64,000 nucleotides of DNA. It comes from Candidatus Uabimicrobium amorphum. Lineage in GTDB: Bacteria; Planctomycetota; Uabimicrobiia; Uabimicrobiales; Uabimicrobiaceae. Each line of letters starts with the position of its first letter. Within the stretch, counting starts at the first letter, position 1. Position numbers and translations under genes: made by a program. The stretch covers positions 3,348,001-3,412,000 of the forward strand of contig NZ_AP019860.1 of assembly GCF_009002475.1 (NCBI RefSeq). Reading direction: 5' to 3'. Positions 8,051-18,100 of the stretch are shown in pieces. The notes beneath the pieces were generated by a model. The model was not told where the DNA came from. It saw only the letters and a program-made list of their open reading frames with translations, and ran no database searches.

Positions 8051-9187
8051 ATGGAAAAATGGTTGGAAATTTTACAACAGAAGTATTGGGGAAACACACT
8101 AGGTCAATATGCAATGGTATTGGCAATTATTTTCATTGCCGTAGTCGTTCGTTTTATTGTGTGTTCCATTGTGTACAAGCGCTTAATGAATTGGGTAGAT
8201 AGCAAAAGCGAAGACTTAGACGCCAAAGTTCTTGGTAAAATTAAAAGTCCTTTAGGCTACATTATTCTTTTCATTGGCTTAAAAATGGCCACGGGTGTCT
8301 TGACAATTTCGCGCAAAGTCGATGCAAACAGTGTTGACAAAGTTCAAATGTTTATCGATGCCTTTTTTGCGACAGTGATCGCATTTTCTATCGCGTGGAT
8401 GTTGATCCGGTTTGTCGACATTCTCATGATTTACATGAAAAAACACGCGAGCACGACCGAAAGTAAACTCGACGATCAACTAGTACCACTTGTTTCGAAA
8501 TCACTGAAGATTTTTATCATACTCATTGCGTTTATCACCATCGCCCAAGGTCTGGGATACTCGATTGGCGGTCTACTTGCTGGTTTGGGTATCGGGGGTT
8601 TAGCTTTGGCCATGGCAGCCAAAGACACTCTATCCAACCTCTTTGGGTCTGTCACTATATTCAGCGACCAACCATTTCAGGTGGGGGACTGGATCAAAGT
8701 CAACAGCCATGAAGGTGTTGTCGAAGCCGTGGGTTTTCGCAGTACACGCATACGCACGTTCTACAAAACAGAAGTTAGCATTCCCAATAGTGTCGTTGCC
8801 AACGCTACCATTGACAACTTTTCCCGCATGCAACGCCGACGTGTTTCCACAACACTAGGTTTTACCTACGAAACAACTCCCGACCAAATGGAAAAAGCGC
8901 TTGCAGGCCTTCGCAATGTACTTAAGAAGACCAAAGGCGTTAGTCAAGATTTTTATATGGTGAGTTTTACAGGATTTGGCGATAGTGCTCTAGAGGTCCT
9001 ATTGTATTATTTCACAGATACAACAGTGTGGACGGAATACGTAGAAATACGCGAACGTGTAAACCTTGCTATTATGAGAGCGTTACAAAAAGCAGGTGTT
9101 GAGTTTGCATTTAACTCAATGAGTGTTTATTTGCGTTCTGGTGAACAAGGGCAGGTACCAAAACTCGAAGTGATTTCTAAAAAATAA
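8051..9187 (+). CDS. MscS-family mechanosensitive channel
   Basis: A 378-residue small-conductance mechanosensitive channel, larger than E. coli MscS (286) because it has four predicted N-terminal membrane helices (about 18-40, 58-78, 96-120, 150-172). The pore helix and first beta domain are well conserved: AGLGIGGLALAMAAKDTLSN (about 179-198), then FSDQPFQVGDWIKV and the EAVGFRSTRIRT strand, then IPNS. The C-terminal alpha/beta domain is present. It releases solutes under hypo-osmotic shock from the inner membrane. It starts 2 nt after ridA and is followed 12 nt later by a YkuD-like lipoprotein, suggesting a small cell-envelope operon. Confidence 0.93.
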   Translation: MEKWLEILQQKYWGNTLGQYAMVLAIIFIAVVVRFIVCSIVYKRLMNWVDSKSEDLDAKVLGKIKSPLGYIILFIGLKMATGVLTISRKVDANSVDKVQMFIDAFFATVIAFSIAWMLIRFVDILMIYMKKHASTTESKLDDQLVPLVSKSLKIFIILIAFITIAQGLGYSIGGLLAGLGIGGLALAMAAKDTLSNLFGSVTIFSDQPFQVGDWIKVNSHEGVVEAVGFRSTRIRTFYKTEVSIPNSVVANATIDNFSRMQRRRVSTTLGFTYETTPDQMEKALAGLRNVLKKTKGVSQDFYMVSFTGFGDSALEVLLYYFTDTTVWTEYVEIRERVNLAIMRALQKAGVEFAFNSMSVYLRSGEQGQVPKLEVISKK

Positions 9188-9199
9188 ATGAGATAAAAA

Positions 9200-9946
9200 A
9201 TGCGAAAAGTACTAACAATAACCCTAATACTTCTAGGTTGTATCTCTTCCCAGATGAATGAAGATACACAACAGGTCATTGTTGTGGTAAACGAAAAATG
9301 GGAAGACTCAAAAGCTACGTTGTACTTACTAGAAAAAAAAGACAACCAGTGGCAACACCAGACATCGTGGCCAACAGTCACTGGGCGCAATGGTTTGGCG
9401 TGGGGCAAAGGTGAATTTACACTACCTTCCAAAGACATGGTCGAAAAAAAAGAAGGCGATGGTAAAGCACCAGCGGGGATATTTAAAATAACCAACATGT
9501 TATATGGATATGCCAAAACACCTCCAGAAGGTACGAAGCTAAATTATACCGCTCTTTCGGAAAATTACTTGGGAATAGACGACTCAAAAAGTAAGTACTA
9601 CAACAAAATAGTTGATACGCGAAAAATAGAAAAAGACTGGGACTCCTTTGAACACATGCGACGCAAAGATCACCTGTATCGCTGGGTTCTGGTTGTGGAA
9701 CACAACTTGAATCCTACGACGAAAGGCAGCGGAAGTTGTATATTCCTTCACTTATGGATTTCGCCACAATCAGACACATCTGGCTGTACAGCAATGTCGG
9801 AAGCAAACATCTTAAAACTTATTAAGTGGATAGATCCGCAAAAAAAGCCACGTTTTATTCAATTACCAAGACGCATATATCAAAGTTATGCTTCGCAAAT
9901 GGGGCTTCCCAAGTTACCCGTTGAGGAACCAAAAAATGAAAAGTAA
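9200..9946 (+). CDS. L,D-transpeptidase-like (YkuD superfamily) lipoprotein
   Basis: A 248-residue protein with a lipoprotein signal peptide (MRKVLTITLILLGC, lipobox LLGC with Cys at 14). Its central region has the YkuD-type landmarks: the strand GDGKAPAGIF (about 85-95), a His in CIFLHLW (about 182), and the nucleophile motif TSGCTAMS (Cys near 196). This is the H-x(n)-S-x-G-C-x-x-M arrangement of L,D-transpeptidases and of the related YkuD-like group that lacks a known peptidoglycan role. It likely modifies or trims peptidoglycan in the periplasm. The downstream TPR gene starts inside its last codons (11-nt overlap), indicating translational coupling. Confidence 0.8.
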   Translation: MRKVLTITLILLGCISSQMNEDTQQVIVVVNEKWEDSKATLYLLEKKDNQWQHQTSWPTVTGRNGLAWGKGEFTLPSKDMVEKKEGDGKAPAGIFKITNMLYGYAKTPPEGTKLNYTALSENYLGIDDSKSKYYNKIVDTRKIEKDWDSFEHMRRKDHLYRWVLVVEHNLNPTTKGSGSCIFLHLWISPQSDTSGCTAMSEANILKLIKWIDPQKKPRFIQLPRRIYQSYASQMGLPKLPVEEPKNEK

Positions 9947-11006
9947 AATCATTGTCAAAACACTACTCATTTTTATGTTGCTAATAGCCACTTGCTTTAC
10001 AGATGACATGTGGGAAAAAGGGCAACAGATTGAAAATGACAGCTGGGAAGATGCGATCAAATACTACATGAAAATCAGTGAAGACCACTCAGAAAAACCA
10101 CTGATCGCAGCAAAAGCATATGATAAAGTGGCCCATTGCTATACAAAAATGGGAGAAAAACTCATGGCCGCTGACTGCTATGTATACGCAGCGGAATTAA
10201 TAGAGGGGCAACCAGATAGCAAACGTCAGCAACAAGAATGGATGGCATATGCCGCTCTTAACTACGAAGATTCCCGAAAATGGGAGCTTGCTGCGGAATG
10301 CTACATAAAGGCCTCTGAGCTTACCGCAAATAAAATTTTCGCCAATAAATATCGCATAAGTGCTGGAAGGGCTTTTGATGAAATTGCCAATTACCCCGAA
10401 GCGATTGCCATATGCTCCTTAGCTCTTGAAAACGCCAATAACAATATTGAACGCAGTAAAATTGTCAAGAACTTATGGAACTACACGCTAAAACAAGCCC
10501 AGGTAGATGCGCAAGACGGTGTACACCGAGCAGCAGGAATCACTTATCGTGAATATGCGAATTATCTATTGGAAAGCAAAAAGGAAAAACGCAGTAAACA
10601 ATATTTGCAAAAAGCTCTCGAACAGTTTCAAAAAGCAAAAGATAATGCCTCACAAGCAGATATTTACTTTCATTTAGCACAGCTTTCACAAGAAAGACAA
10701 CAATACGATGATGCGTTTCTTTTTTTAGTCGCTAGCTTAGAAGCCGAAGGACAAAATACCCCCGAAGAAAACAAAGAAACATTTGTAAAAGAAATGGAAA
10801 GTCAATTCTCTCGTCTTCTAAAATGTGCAAATAAATTTATGGAAATTGCAAAACGTTCGAATCGACGTGGAGAAGCGTTGGAAAAAATTCAGGAAGTTGT
10901 GGATCAAACAATGGAGTTTTACGCGGCCGTAGACATCACTGTTTCCGACAAGAAAGTATCGCAACTTGCACAAGACCTCGCACAAAAACTCCGCGATTTT
11001 AAATAG
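9936..11006 (+). CDS. secreted TPR-like helical repeat protein
   Basis: A 356-residue protein. The frame is open from 9888, but the ATG at 9936 follows TGAGGA and yields a signal peptide (KTLLIFMLLIATCF). The mature part consists of repeated helical pairs of TPR/SNAP type, with A-x-x-Y-x-K-x-A-x-C-Y spacing: 'AYDKVAHCYTKMGEKLMAAD', 'AALNYEDSRKWELAAECYIKA', 'AGRAFDEIANYPEAIAICSLA', 'FHLAQLSQERQQYDDAFLFL'. The pattern is reminiscent of alpha-SNAP-like superhelices, but also of ordinary TPR proteins. It overlaps the YkuD-like gene by 11 nt, so a periplasmic or outer-membrane scaffold working with that enzyme is the simplest inference. Confidence 0.8.
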   Translation: MKSKIIVKTLLIFMLLIATCFTDDMWEKGQQIENDSWEDAIKYYMKISEDHSEKPLIAAKAYDKVAHCYTKMGEKLMAADCYVYAAELIEGQPDSKRQQQEWMAYAALNYEDSRKWELAAECYIKASELTANKIFANKYRISAGRAFDEIANYPEAIAICSLALENANNNIERSKIVKNLWNYTLKQAQVDAQDGVHRAAGITYREYANYLLESKKEKRSKQYLQKALEQFQKAKDNASQADIYFHLAQLSQERQQYDDAFLFLVASLEAEGQNTPEENKETFVKEMESQFSRLLKCANKFMEIAKRSNRRGEALEKIQEVVDQTMEFYAAVDITVSDKKVSQLAQDLAQKLRDFK

Positions 11007-11012
11007 ACACCA

Positions 11013-11050
11013 AATGAAGAAAGTTGGGGACATCCCCAACTTTCTTCATT
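11013..11050. terminator. bidirectional intrinsic terminator
   Basis: A perfect 18-bp inverted repeat (11013-11030 and 11033-11050) separated only by CA forms a strong hairpin with a GC-rich top. Its lower stem ends ATT followed by TTT on the plus strand. It lies 7 nt after the stop of the TPR gene and 2 nt before the 3' end of the convergent gene at 11052, so it serves both. Confidence 0.9.
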
Positions 11051-11051
11051 T

Positions 11052-11651
11052 TTAAACGACACAATTGATTCTATCGTAATCCATTTCCCATTTGCGTCGC
11101 CCATTGTATATCACACAAAATTGATTGAGTACCTGCCAGCGATTCTTGTGATCATAGTACTCCAAAAAAGCCGCATGTTTTTGTGCTTCTTCGTGCTTCT
11201 CCATCGCGGCAACCGAAGCGCCCCCCTCATCATCCGACTGAAAACCGTAGATGCGATTAATGCTTTCATAGGGTTTTATTGTTGGTTGCGCCGGAAAATG
11301 TCCAATACCAATATCCTGAAGTAGAGAAACCTCTTTGTACTCGTATCTCCAATCCAAAATGAGATCTTTTTCTCCTGGGACCGCTACGCGAACTCTCATA
11401 TCGTTTACTGCGCGCGTCACAGCCCCATTATTGATAAATGTCACGGGAAAGACTAATTTAACAAGGCGATTGTCGCCTGAATTCAGAGGTTGTGCTGCGT
11501 ATACTTTAATGGGCAGAGCTTTCAACTTCCCCAGCTTGAAACGACTGTAGTACAGCGAAATCAATGCCACAACAGAACCAAAAATAGACAGTAAGAACGA
11601 AATATTGTCACTCACTTCAAAAGCAGACAATACAAAAACAAAGTCTTCCAT
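11052..11651 (-). CDS. uncharacterised protein with one N-terminal membrane helix
   Basis: A 199-residue protein I cannot assign. It has one membrane segment (ISFLLSIFGSVVALISLYY, about 17-35), followed by a basic linker and a soluble domain rich in beta strands (about 45-130) and a helical C-terminus containing a HEEAQKHAAFLEYYDHKNRW segment. The beta region (VKLVFPVTFINNGAVTRAVNDM) resembles an Ig-like or arrestin-like sandwich in texture only. It stands alone on the minus strand between two plus-strand operons, convergent with the TPR gene through a shared terminator. The ATG at 11651 follows AGGAGTACC. Confidence 0.7.
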   Translation of the reverse strand: MEDFVFVLSAFEVSDNISFLLSIFGSVVALISLYYSRFKLGKLKALPIKVYAAQPLNSGDNRLVKLVFPVTFINNGAVTRAVNDMRVRVAVPGEKDLILDWRYEYKEVSLLQDIGIGHFPAQPTIKPYESINRIYGFQSDDEGGASVAAMEKHEEAQKHAAFLEYYDHKNRWQVLNQFCVIYNGRRKWEMDYDRINCVV

Positions 11652-11871
11652 AAGGTACTCCTAAAAAACGAGATATTCACTGACCATGCAAAAAGACAAC
11701 ACCTAAGTCTGAGTTTAAATCCATTGCTGTTATCATAGCCTATACAACATAAATCTTTTCCAAAGTCAAGATTCCGTTGCAATTATTTTTCACAAATGAA
11801 AAATAGTCATTGGCTATCACCTAAATTTTTGCTACAAAAGAATATACACAACTTGAAAACCCACAGTAAGG

Positions 11872-14800
11872 ATGTTTTTTCGAAAACATAATGATCAAAT
11901 GACGAAAGTTTTAGGTAAATATAAAATTCTAGAAGAACTCGGTCGTGGAGGTATGGGAGTCGTATATCGAGCTTATGATATCCATCTCCAACGTGATTGT
12001 GCCATTAAAGTATTACTTCCCGAAGCAATGGACAACCAACGCGCCATTCAGCGTTTTAAAAGCGAAGCTCTTGCCGTAGCAAAAATCAATCATCCAAATA
12101 TCATTCAAATTTTTGAAGTTCACCAACAAAAACCGTATTTTTTTGTCATGAATTATGTCGAAGGCATACCCCTTGATAAGCACCTAGAAAAAATTGACTT
12201 ACAACAAAAGTTACATCTGTTCAGCAAAATATGTCTTGCCGTAGCTTTTGCACACAAAAAAAGTATCCTACACCGTGATTTAAAACCCGCAAATATCTTG
12301 GTCACCAAAGATGGTCAACCCATTATTGTTGATTTTGGAATTGCAAGAAACATTGAGCACACCACTGGTTTGACAAAAACAGGTGATCTTATCGGAACCC
12401 CCAAATACATGTCACCTGAAGCAGCACGAGGAGATAGTGTAGATGAACGCAGTGACTTGTATTCTCTCGGGGTAATCCTATATCAAATGCTAACAGGCAA
12501 CGTTCCATTTATCGGAGACAATGTTGTTGAACTGCTTTTTCACTTAACCACACAAGACCCCATTCCCCCTTCGCGCATCAATCCCAAAGTTGCGCGTGAA
12601 AGTGATATTGAAATCGTCTGTTTAAAAGCGTTGGAAAAAAAACCACAAAAACGCATCGCTAGTGCACAGATGTTCTATGATGAAATAAAAAATATTCTTC
12701 ACAATCGTCCCATTAGCCTAAAGCCGCCTAGTTTATGGCAAAAGGCATGCAATTTATACCGTAAAAACTACATTGTTTTTTCTGTGGTTCTTATTTTAAT
12801 CACAACCCCTATATATTTTTATCTTGTAGAACGATCTTACACGGCAAGCTTGAAAACAAGCTACATAAATACAAAATGCGACTTTATTGATGGTACTTTA
12901 GAAGCCATATATACACAGCGACGCTCTCTCGATGTGCAAAATGCTTATAAGAAAATAGAAAAGTGTTATGAGTACCTAACCGAAATCATGGAAGCAATTC
13001 CCCCACAAAAAACGCAACAAATTTCACGCAGAATAAACAGTCACCTAAAATTTTTAATTCTCACAAATTTTCCACAAATCACACAAAAAAAAATACCGGA
13101 TGACTTCGCAATACGCACGCGCATTTCGCTTTCTCCCGACGGGCAGCTTTTAGCTAAACTATACTACGACAAAAAATTTTATACCTCTATTTGGAAAAAA
13201 ACATCACACGAAACATTAGATGAATTGGTAAAATTACCTTGCGCGAACGAAAAAGTCAAAATTGCCCAATTCTCCCCAGACAATCGTTTTGTGGTATACC
13301 GCAACCCGCAACATTTCTTGACCATTTTCGATTTACAACGAAAGAAAAACATATTTAAATATAAAGATGGACTTCCCATTCATACGCAATTTGTCGAAGG
13401 CAGTCGCTATGTTATTTTTCCGGCCTTTGAACAAAAATACCAATGGTATATTTTTGATACACAAACGCAAAATTTACAGAAACTCCTCGAAACAGATAAA
13501 CCGGAAAAAGCCCTAGTATCCGCCGACGCAAAATTCCTCATCATAGGAACGGTAGATAACATCCTTATCTACGACTTGCCCCAACGTCGTTTGCACGCAA
13601 AAAAACCAACGTTAACTAGGCGCTCATACCAAATGGTTGTCAGCCGTAATAGTAAAAATCTATTCATACTTGCCATGATAAATGCATTTGTCATCGACCT
13701 ACAAAATCCTGAAAAGGTCCTAAAACGTGCCACCAAATACATCAGCCAAAAATCTATGCCACCACTGGCAACCGGAAATTCAAGATTTCTGTTCAGTGAT
13801 GAAAGAGGAAACCTAAACGTTCTCTATGCTGAAAAAAACAAACTCAATATCACAAGTAAAATTCAACATAATGATGGTGTTATTGAGGAAGGTTATTTTG
13901 CTCCGGATAATTTTGTCATTTTATCCAAAGGCTCGACCATTGAAGTACAAAACCTTGACGTGAAAGACTTAATTACAACACTGAAAATGCCCAGTAGGAT
14001 GGAAGACGCGCAAGTAGAATTAAATGATAACGGATTGCATGTGACCGTTGCCATGCAAAATTTAGTAAATGAGTACACGTTTCCTTTTACCAAATTAACA
14101 ATACAAGACCCCACCCTACGTTCTTTGATTAAGATAGAAAAAAAAGGTCGCTCCTCAGTCGATTTGTTAAAAAAACTTATTGTTAGTGACAACATGGTTT
14201 TACACGCCAACGATTTTGCATTTGTTGTTTGGTACGATAACAAATTCTTTTTTCAAAAGTTCTGGGAAGCATCAACACACATGTTGTTTCACGAAAAAAC
14301 CAAACAATTACATGTGTTTTTTAAAAACATGGTCAAAATCTACGACTACCAAAATGGAAAGGTGCTTGGGCAATACAAAGTCCTCCTTCCCAAAGAAGAG
14401 CAAATTAACCAAGTACTTTTTTCCAAAGATGGAAAAAATCTATATATTACGATGTTCAACAAATACTCGCAAAAGTATCGCCTAGTTAAACAAAATATTG
14501 CGGGGTCATTGATCAATGAAATAAGTTCCATAAAATACAAAGGTTCGGTGATTCATGAACTCCAAGATCACTTGATCATAGGTCTTGCTGAAGACTTAAG
14601 AAATAATGGAGAATTTTGCATTATCAAGCCTTCGGGCGAGACTGTTTACATGAGCCAGATAACAGAAAAAGTACGTCACGATCAGATTTCGGCTATTGCC
14701 GTCAGTGACAACCAACAGTTTTTGGTGGTCGGCGACGTAACAGGAAAAATAACCATTTGGAAAAATGCCGTAGAACCACAACTCGTGACCTCACTACAAA

Positions 14801-15144
14801 CAGTGGCCGGCATAGAAAGAATTATCATTGATCCCAACAGCACTTATTGTTCATTTTTCACACAAAACAATATATATATTTGCGATTTGCGCAACCCCTT
14901 GCGGTTGTTTACTATTTACCGTGGGCATCATAAATTTGGAAAATCCACATTCAATCGTAGTTGGACAAAAGCCTACCTTCCCGATGCCAGTCACGAAATA
15001 TTAGTTTTTGACCAAGATTATTTCGTTGATGACGATACATTCATCAAAAAATTGCGCTACTGCGACTCCGCGCTCTCAAACACGACAGACTTAGCCACAT
15101 ACGTCAACATGGTAAAAAAGCATCTACGAAAACACAACAAGTAA
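11872..15144 (+). CDS. Ser/Thr protein kinase with C-terminal beta-propeller (paralogue 1 of 3)
   Basis: A 1090-residue membrane kinase. A Hanks-type domain (about 14-275) has an intact active site: glycine loop GRGGMGVVY, lysine in CAIKVL, HRDLKPANIL (about 133), DFG (about 154), the activation segment ending MSPE, and DLYSLGVILY. One membrane helix (YIVFSVVLILITTPIYFYLV, about 300-319) separates it from an extracytoplasmic part of about 770 residues with WD40/propeller-like repeats ('LSPDGQLLAK', 'FSPDNRFVVYR', 'AVSDNQQFLVVGDVTGKITIW'). Unlike its two downstream paralogues it lacks the N-terminal GYF_2-like domain. The start is uncertain: ATG 11872 has AAGG immediately before it; ATG 11899 is the alternative. 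The next kinase begins 12 nt after the stop. Confidence 0.92.
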   Translation: MFFRKHNDQMTKVLGKYKILEELGRGGMGVVYRAYDIHLQRDCAIKVLLPEAMDNQRAIQRFKSEALAVAKINHPNIIQIFEVHQQKPYFFVMNYVEGIPLDKHLEKIDLQQKLHLFSKICLAVAFAHKKSILHRDLKPANILVTKDGQPIIVDFGIARNIEHTTGLTKTGDLIGTPKYMSPEAARGDSVDERSDLYSLGVILYQMLTGNVPFIGDNVVELLFHLTTQDPIPPSRINPKVARESDIEIVCLKALEKKPQKRIASAQMFYDEIKNILHNRPISLKPPSLWQKACNLYRKNYIVFSVVLILITTPIYFYLVERSYTASLKTSYINTKCDFIDGTLEAIYTQRRSLDVQNAYKKIEKCYEYLTEIMEAIPPQKTQQISRRINSHLKFLILTNFPQITQKKIPDDFAIRTRISLSPDGQLLAKLYYDKKFYTSIWKKTSHETLDELVKLPCANEKVKIAQFSPDNRFVVYRNPQHFLTIFDLQRKKNIFKYKDGLPIHTQFVEGSRYVIFPAFEQKYQWYIFDTQTQNLQKLLETDKPEKALVSADAKFLIIGTVDNILIYDLPQRRLHAKKPTLTRRSYQMVVSRNSKNLFILAMINAFVIDLQNPEKVLKRATKYISQKSMPPLATGNSRFLFSDERGNLNVLYAEKNKLNITSKIQHNDGVIEEGYFAPDNFVILSKGSTIEVQNLDVKDLITTLKMPSRMEDAQVELNDNGLHVTVAMQNLVNEYTFPFTKLTIQDPTLRSLIKIEKKGRSSVDLLKKLIVSDNMVLHANDFAFVVWYDNKFFFQKFWEASTHMLFHEKTKQLHVFFKNMVKIYDYQNGKVLGQYKVLLPKEEQINQVLFSKDGKNLYITMFNKYSQKYRLVKQNIAGSLINEISSIKYKGSVIHELQDHLIIGLAEDLRNNGEFCIIKPSGETVYMSQITEKVRHDQISAIAVSDNQQFLVVGDVTGKITIWKNAVEPQLVTSLQTVAGIERIIIDPNSTYCSFFTQNNIYICDLRNPLRLFTIYRGHHKFGKSTFNRSWTKAYLPDASHEILVFDQDYFVDDDTFIKKLRYCDSALSNTTDLATYVNMVKKHLRKHNK

Positions 15145-15156
15145 AAAGGACATCTT

Positions 15157-18100
15157 ATGATAAATGGGTGGTTTGTAAAATCCAATCGCGACGGAAAAGT
15201 TGTCGGCCCCTACTCTCTAGAACTTGTTAAACGCTACATCAAAGAAGGTAAAATAAAACCTGGTGAACACATTATTTCCCAAGATAGTAGTATATGGAGA
15301 AATATCGACTATATCACAAATCCAAATGCATCAAAAACACTTGGAAAATACAGACTTCTAGAAGAATTGGGACGTGGAGGCATGGGAGTTGTTTATCGCG
15401 CTTTTGATGCCGAATTGCAACGTGAATGTGCTTTAAAAGTATTGCTATCGAATAGTGATAATGACGCCATAGAGCGCTTTAAAAGAGAAGCCATTGCCAT
15501 AGCCAAAATCCGCCACCCGAACATTATTCAAATCTATGAAGTACATCAGAAAAAACCATATTTCTTTGCAATGACCTACATTGATGGTTTGCCACTAGAC
15601 CAGTACATTTCCAACCTGGACCTAAAAGAACGACTACATTTGTTTCACAAAATATGTACGCCTATCGCTTTTGCGCACCAACAAGGAATATTGCATCGCG
15701 ATTTAAAACCCGCAAATATATTAATTTCCAAAGAGGGAGAGCCAGTCATTGTAGACTTTGGAATCGCCAAAGATATCGATCACACCGCGGGCCTAACCAA
15801 AACAGGTGCTATCGTAGGAACTCCCATCTACATTCCGCCAGAAGTCATCCAAGGTAAACCCGTAGACCAGCGCAGCGATGTATACTCACTGGGTGTCATT
15901 CTATACAAAATGCTGACAGGTCGTGTTCCGTTTTTTGGAGAGAACGCCATTGAAATTATGATGCGCACAACCTCTGAAGATCCTATTCCACCTTCGGTTC
16001 TAAATACCGCCATTGCCAAAAATAGTGACCTTGAAATTGTGTGCTTGGCAACTTTAGAGAAAAAACAACGTCACCGCGTTTCCAGTGTAGAATATTTACA
16101 AACAGAGATAGACAATATTTTACATCAGCGTCCCATCAGTTTGAAACCTCCCAAACCCTGGGAGAAATTGAAAAAATGGTGTAAAAATCACCCCATACAT
16201 TTATTGACACTTCTTTCTCTAACTGCCATTACCAGCGTAGCTTTTGTCGTTGCATATAACCTACGCCGACACAGTGTGGAAGTAGAGCGCCAAGCAACAA
16301 AAATTATCATGGATGCTCAGCAACGTGAGGTCGCCGCGATCCAAAATGCCATCGACATTACCCTAGAAACACTAAAAACAGAAACCGCTACACAGCACAT
16401 ATTCACCAGTTTCGCCAAAATACAACTTTGCTATCAGTACCTATACCAAATACAAGACAAAATTTCCCAAGAACAAACAAAGAGTATTTATCGCAAACTT
16501 AACTCACATCTGCGCTTTAGCATACTCAGTAAGTTCCCCAATGTTGTGCAAAAGACCATTCCAATAAATGGTCATAGTATATGCTCTAACGATGGTAAAT
16601 ATATTGCCACTTTATCCCGTCAAAACAAAAGGGATATCATATATATATGGAAAAATGAGGATGGTATTCCACTTACTACCGACAATATTTTTTACAAAAT
16701 ATACGATGCAAGTAATACATCAATGCGATTTTCTCCCAACAACAAATTTATTGTATATAAAAAAGGTGAGAAACTAACTTTTTTCGATCTACAACAAAAA
16801 AAACAAGTTTTTACTCATCCCGGTAGTATTCGTTTCATAAAATTTTCGCAAAACTACTGTGCATTTTACTGCATAAGCCAGCGGCGACAAGCACTTTTGA
16901 ATTTGCGTACTTTAAAAGTAGAGCATTTTGCATTGCAAAATTTTTGTCCTATGATGATTTCTCCCAATGAGAAATGGCTTGTTATTCATCATCGTACGCA
17001 ACAAAAATTCCTCATATACAATATACAAAACAAAAGTCTACAGGAATATACCAATAGTATTCTTGGCCGAGAATGCCATCTATCATTTTGCGACAATGAA
17101 AACAAAATATTTATTGTCGGTTTGGCAAACGTGGGTGTTTTTAACATTGCGAAACGCCAGCTCACCACAGCGCCATCATCGTTGTTCAGCAAACGCTTAG
17201 CCGTAGCTCCTATTTCGACAATGCCCTCTTATTTTGCCATCGGTAAAAAAGATGGTAAAATCGTTCTTGTCAAACAAAGTATCAACGACTCCATTTCCCA
17301 CGAAACATTTCCCAATTATTCAAATGTAAGTGTTTCACAGCTTACGTTTGTGTCTCCTACCTTTCTCACCGTAGAAAAAAATAAGATTATCGAAATCCAC
17401 GATATGTATGCAAAAAACCCCATTTTGATTTTTGACGAAGGCGAATCGATAAGAAAACTACACGCTTTAGAAAAGGATGGCTTACGCATAGTTTTTACCA
17501 AATCGCAGTCCTATAACGAGTACAGGTTTCCATTTCAAAAGCTAAATCTTTCCGCGAATATGAAAAAAATAATGCAAAGCCTGAACTCCTTTAATAAAAA
17601 TCTAAATCCAATGCAGGGAATTATTGCGGATGGTGAAGATGTCGTTGTGTATATTGGACGTTTAGGTTTTGCGGTGTGGAAAAAAGGAAAACCTTTTTAC
17701 AAATCCCACCTCAAGGACGCCGCATTAAATACATATAGAAAAAAATCCCAACAACTATTTACCTACTCACAAAATGACGGAGTAATAGACATTTACAACG
17801 TACTCGATGGCTCTTTGGCGAAAAAAGTCAGACTCAATAGACAAAACAACCTTGCAACAGCCTTTGAGTTGTCTCGTAACGAAGAAATATTATATATTGC
17901 CACGCAGTTACAAGGCATAATACTAAAATACGACCTAGGAACGCAGTCTATACAAAAATACTCTACTGTAAATGGTATAGTTCGCAAAATAATTGAATTG
18001 CAAAACGGAAATTTGCTTGTGGTGAGTCTGCCATCAAACGTTCATATAGTTCAACCAAACGGAGACAAAGTTCGCATTCCCGCAAACATCTTGTATCCAA

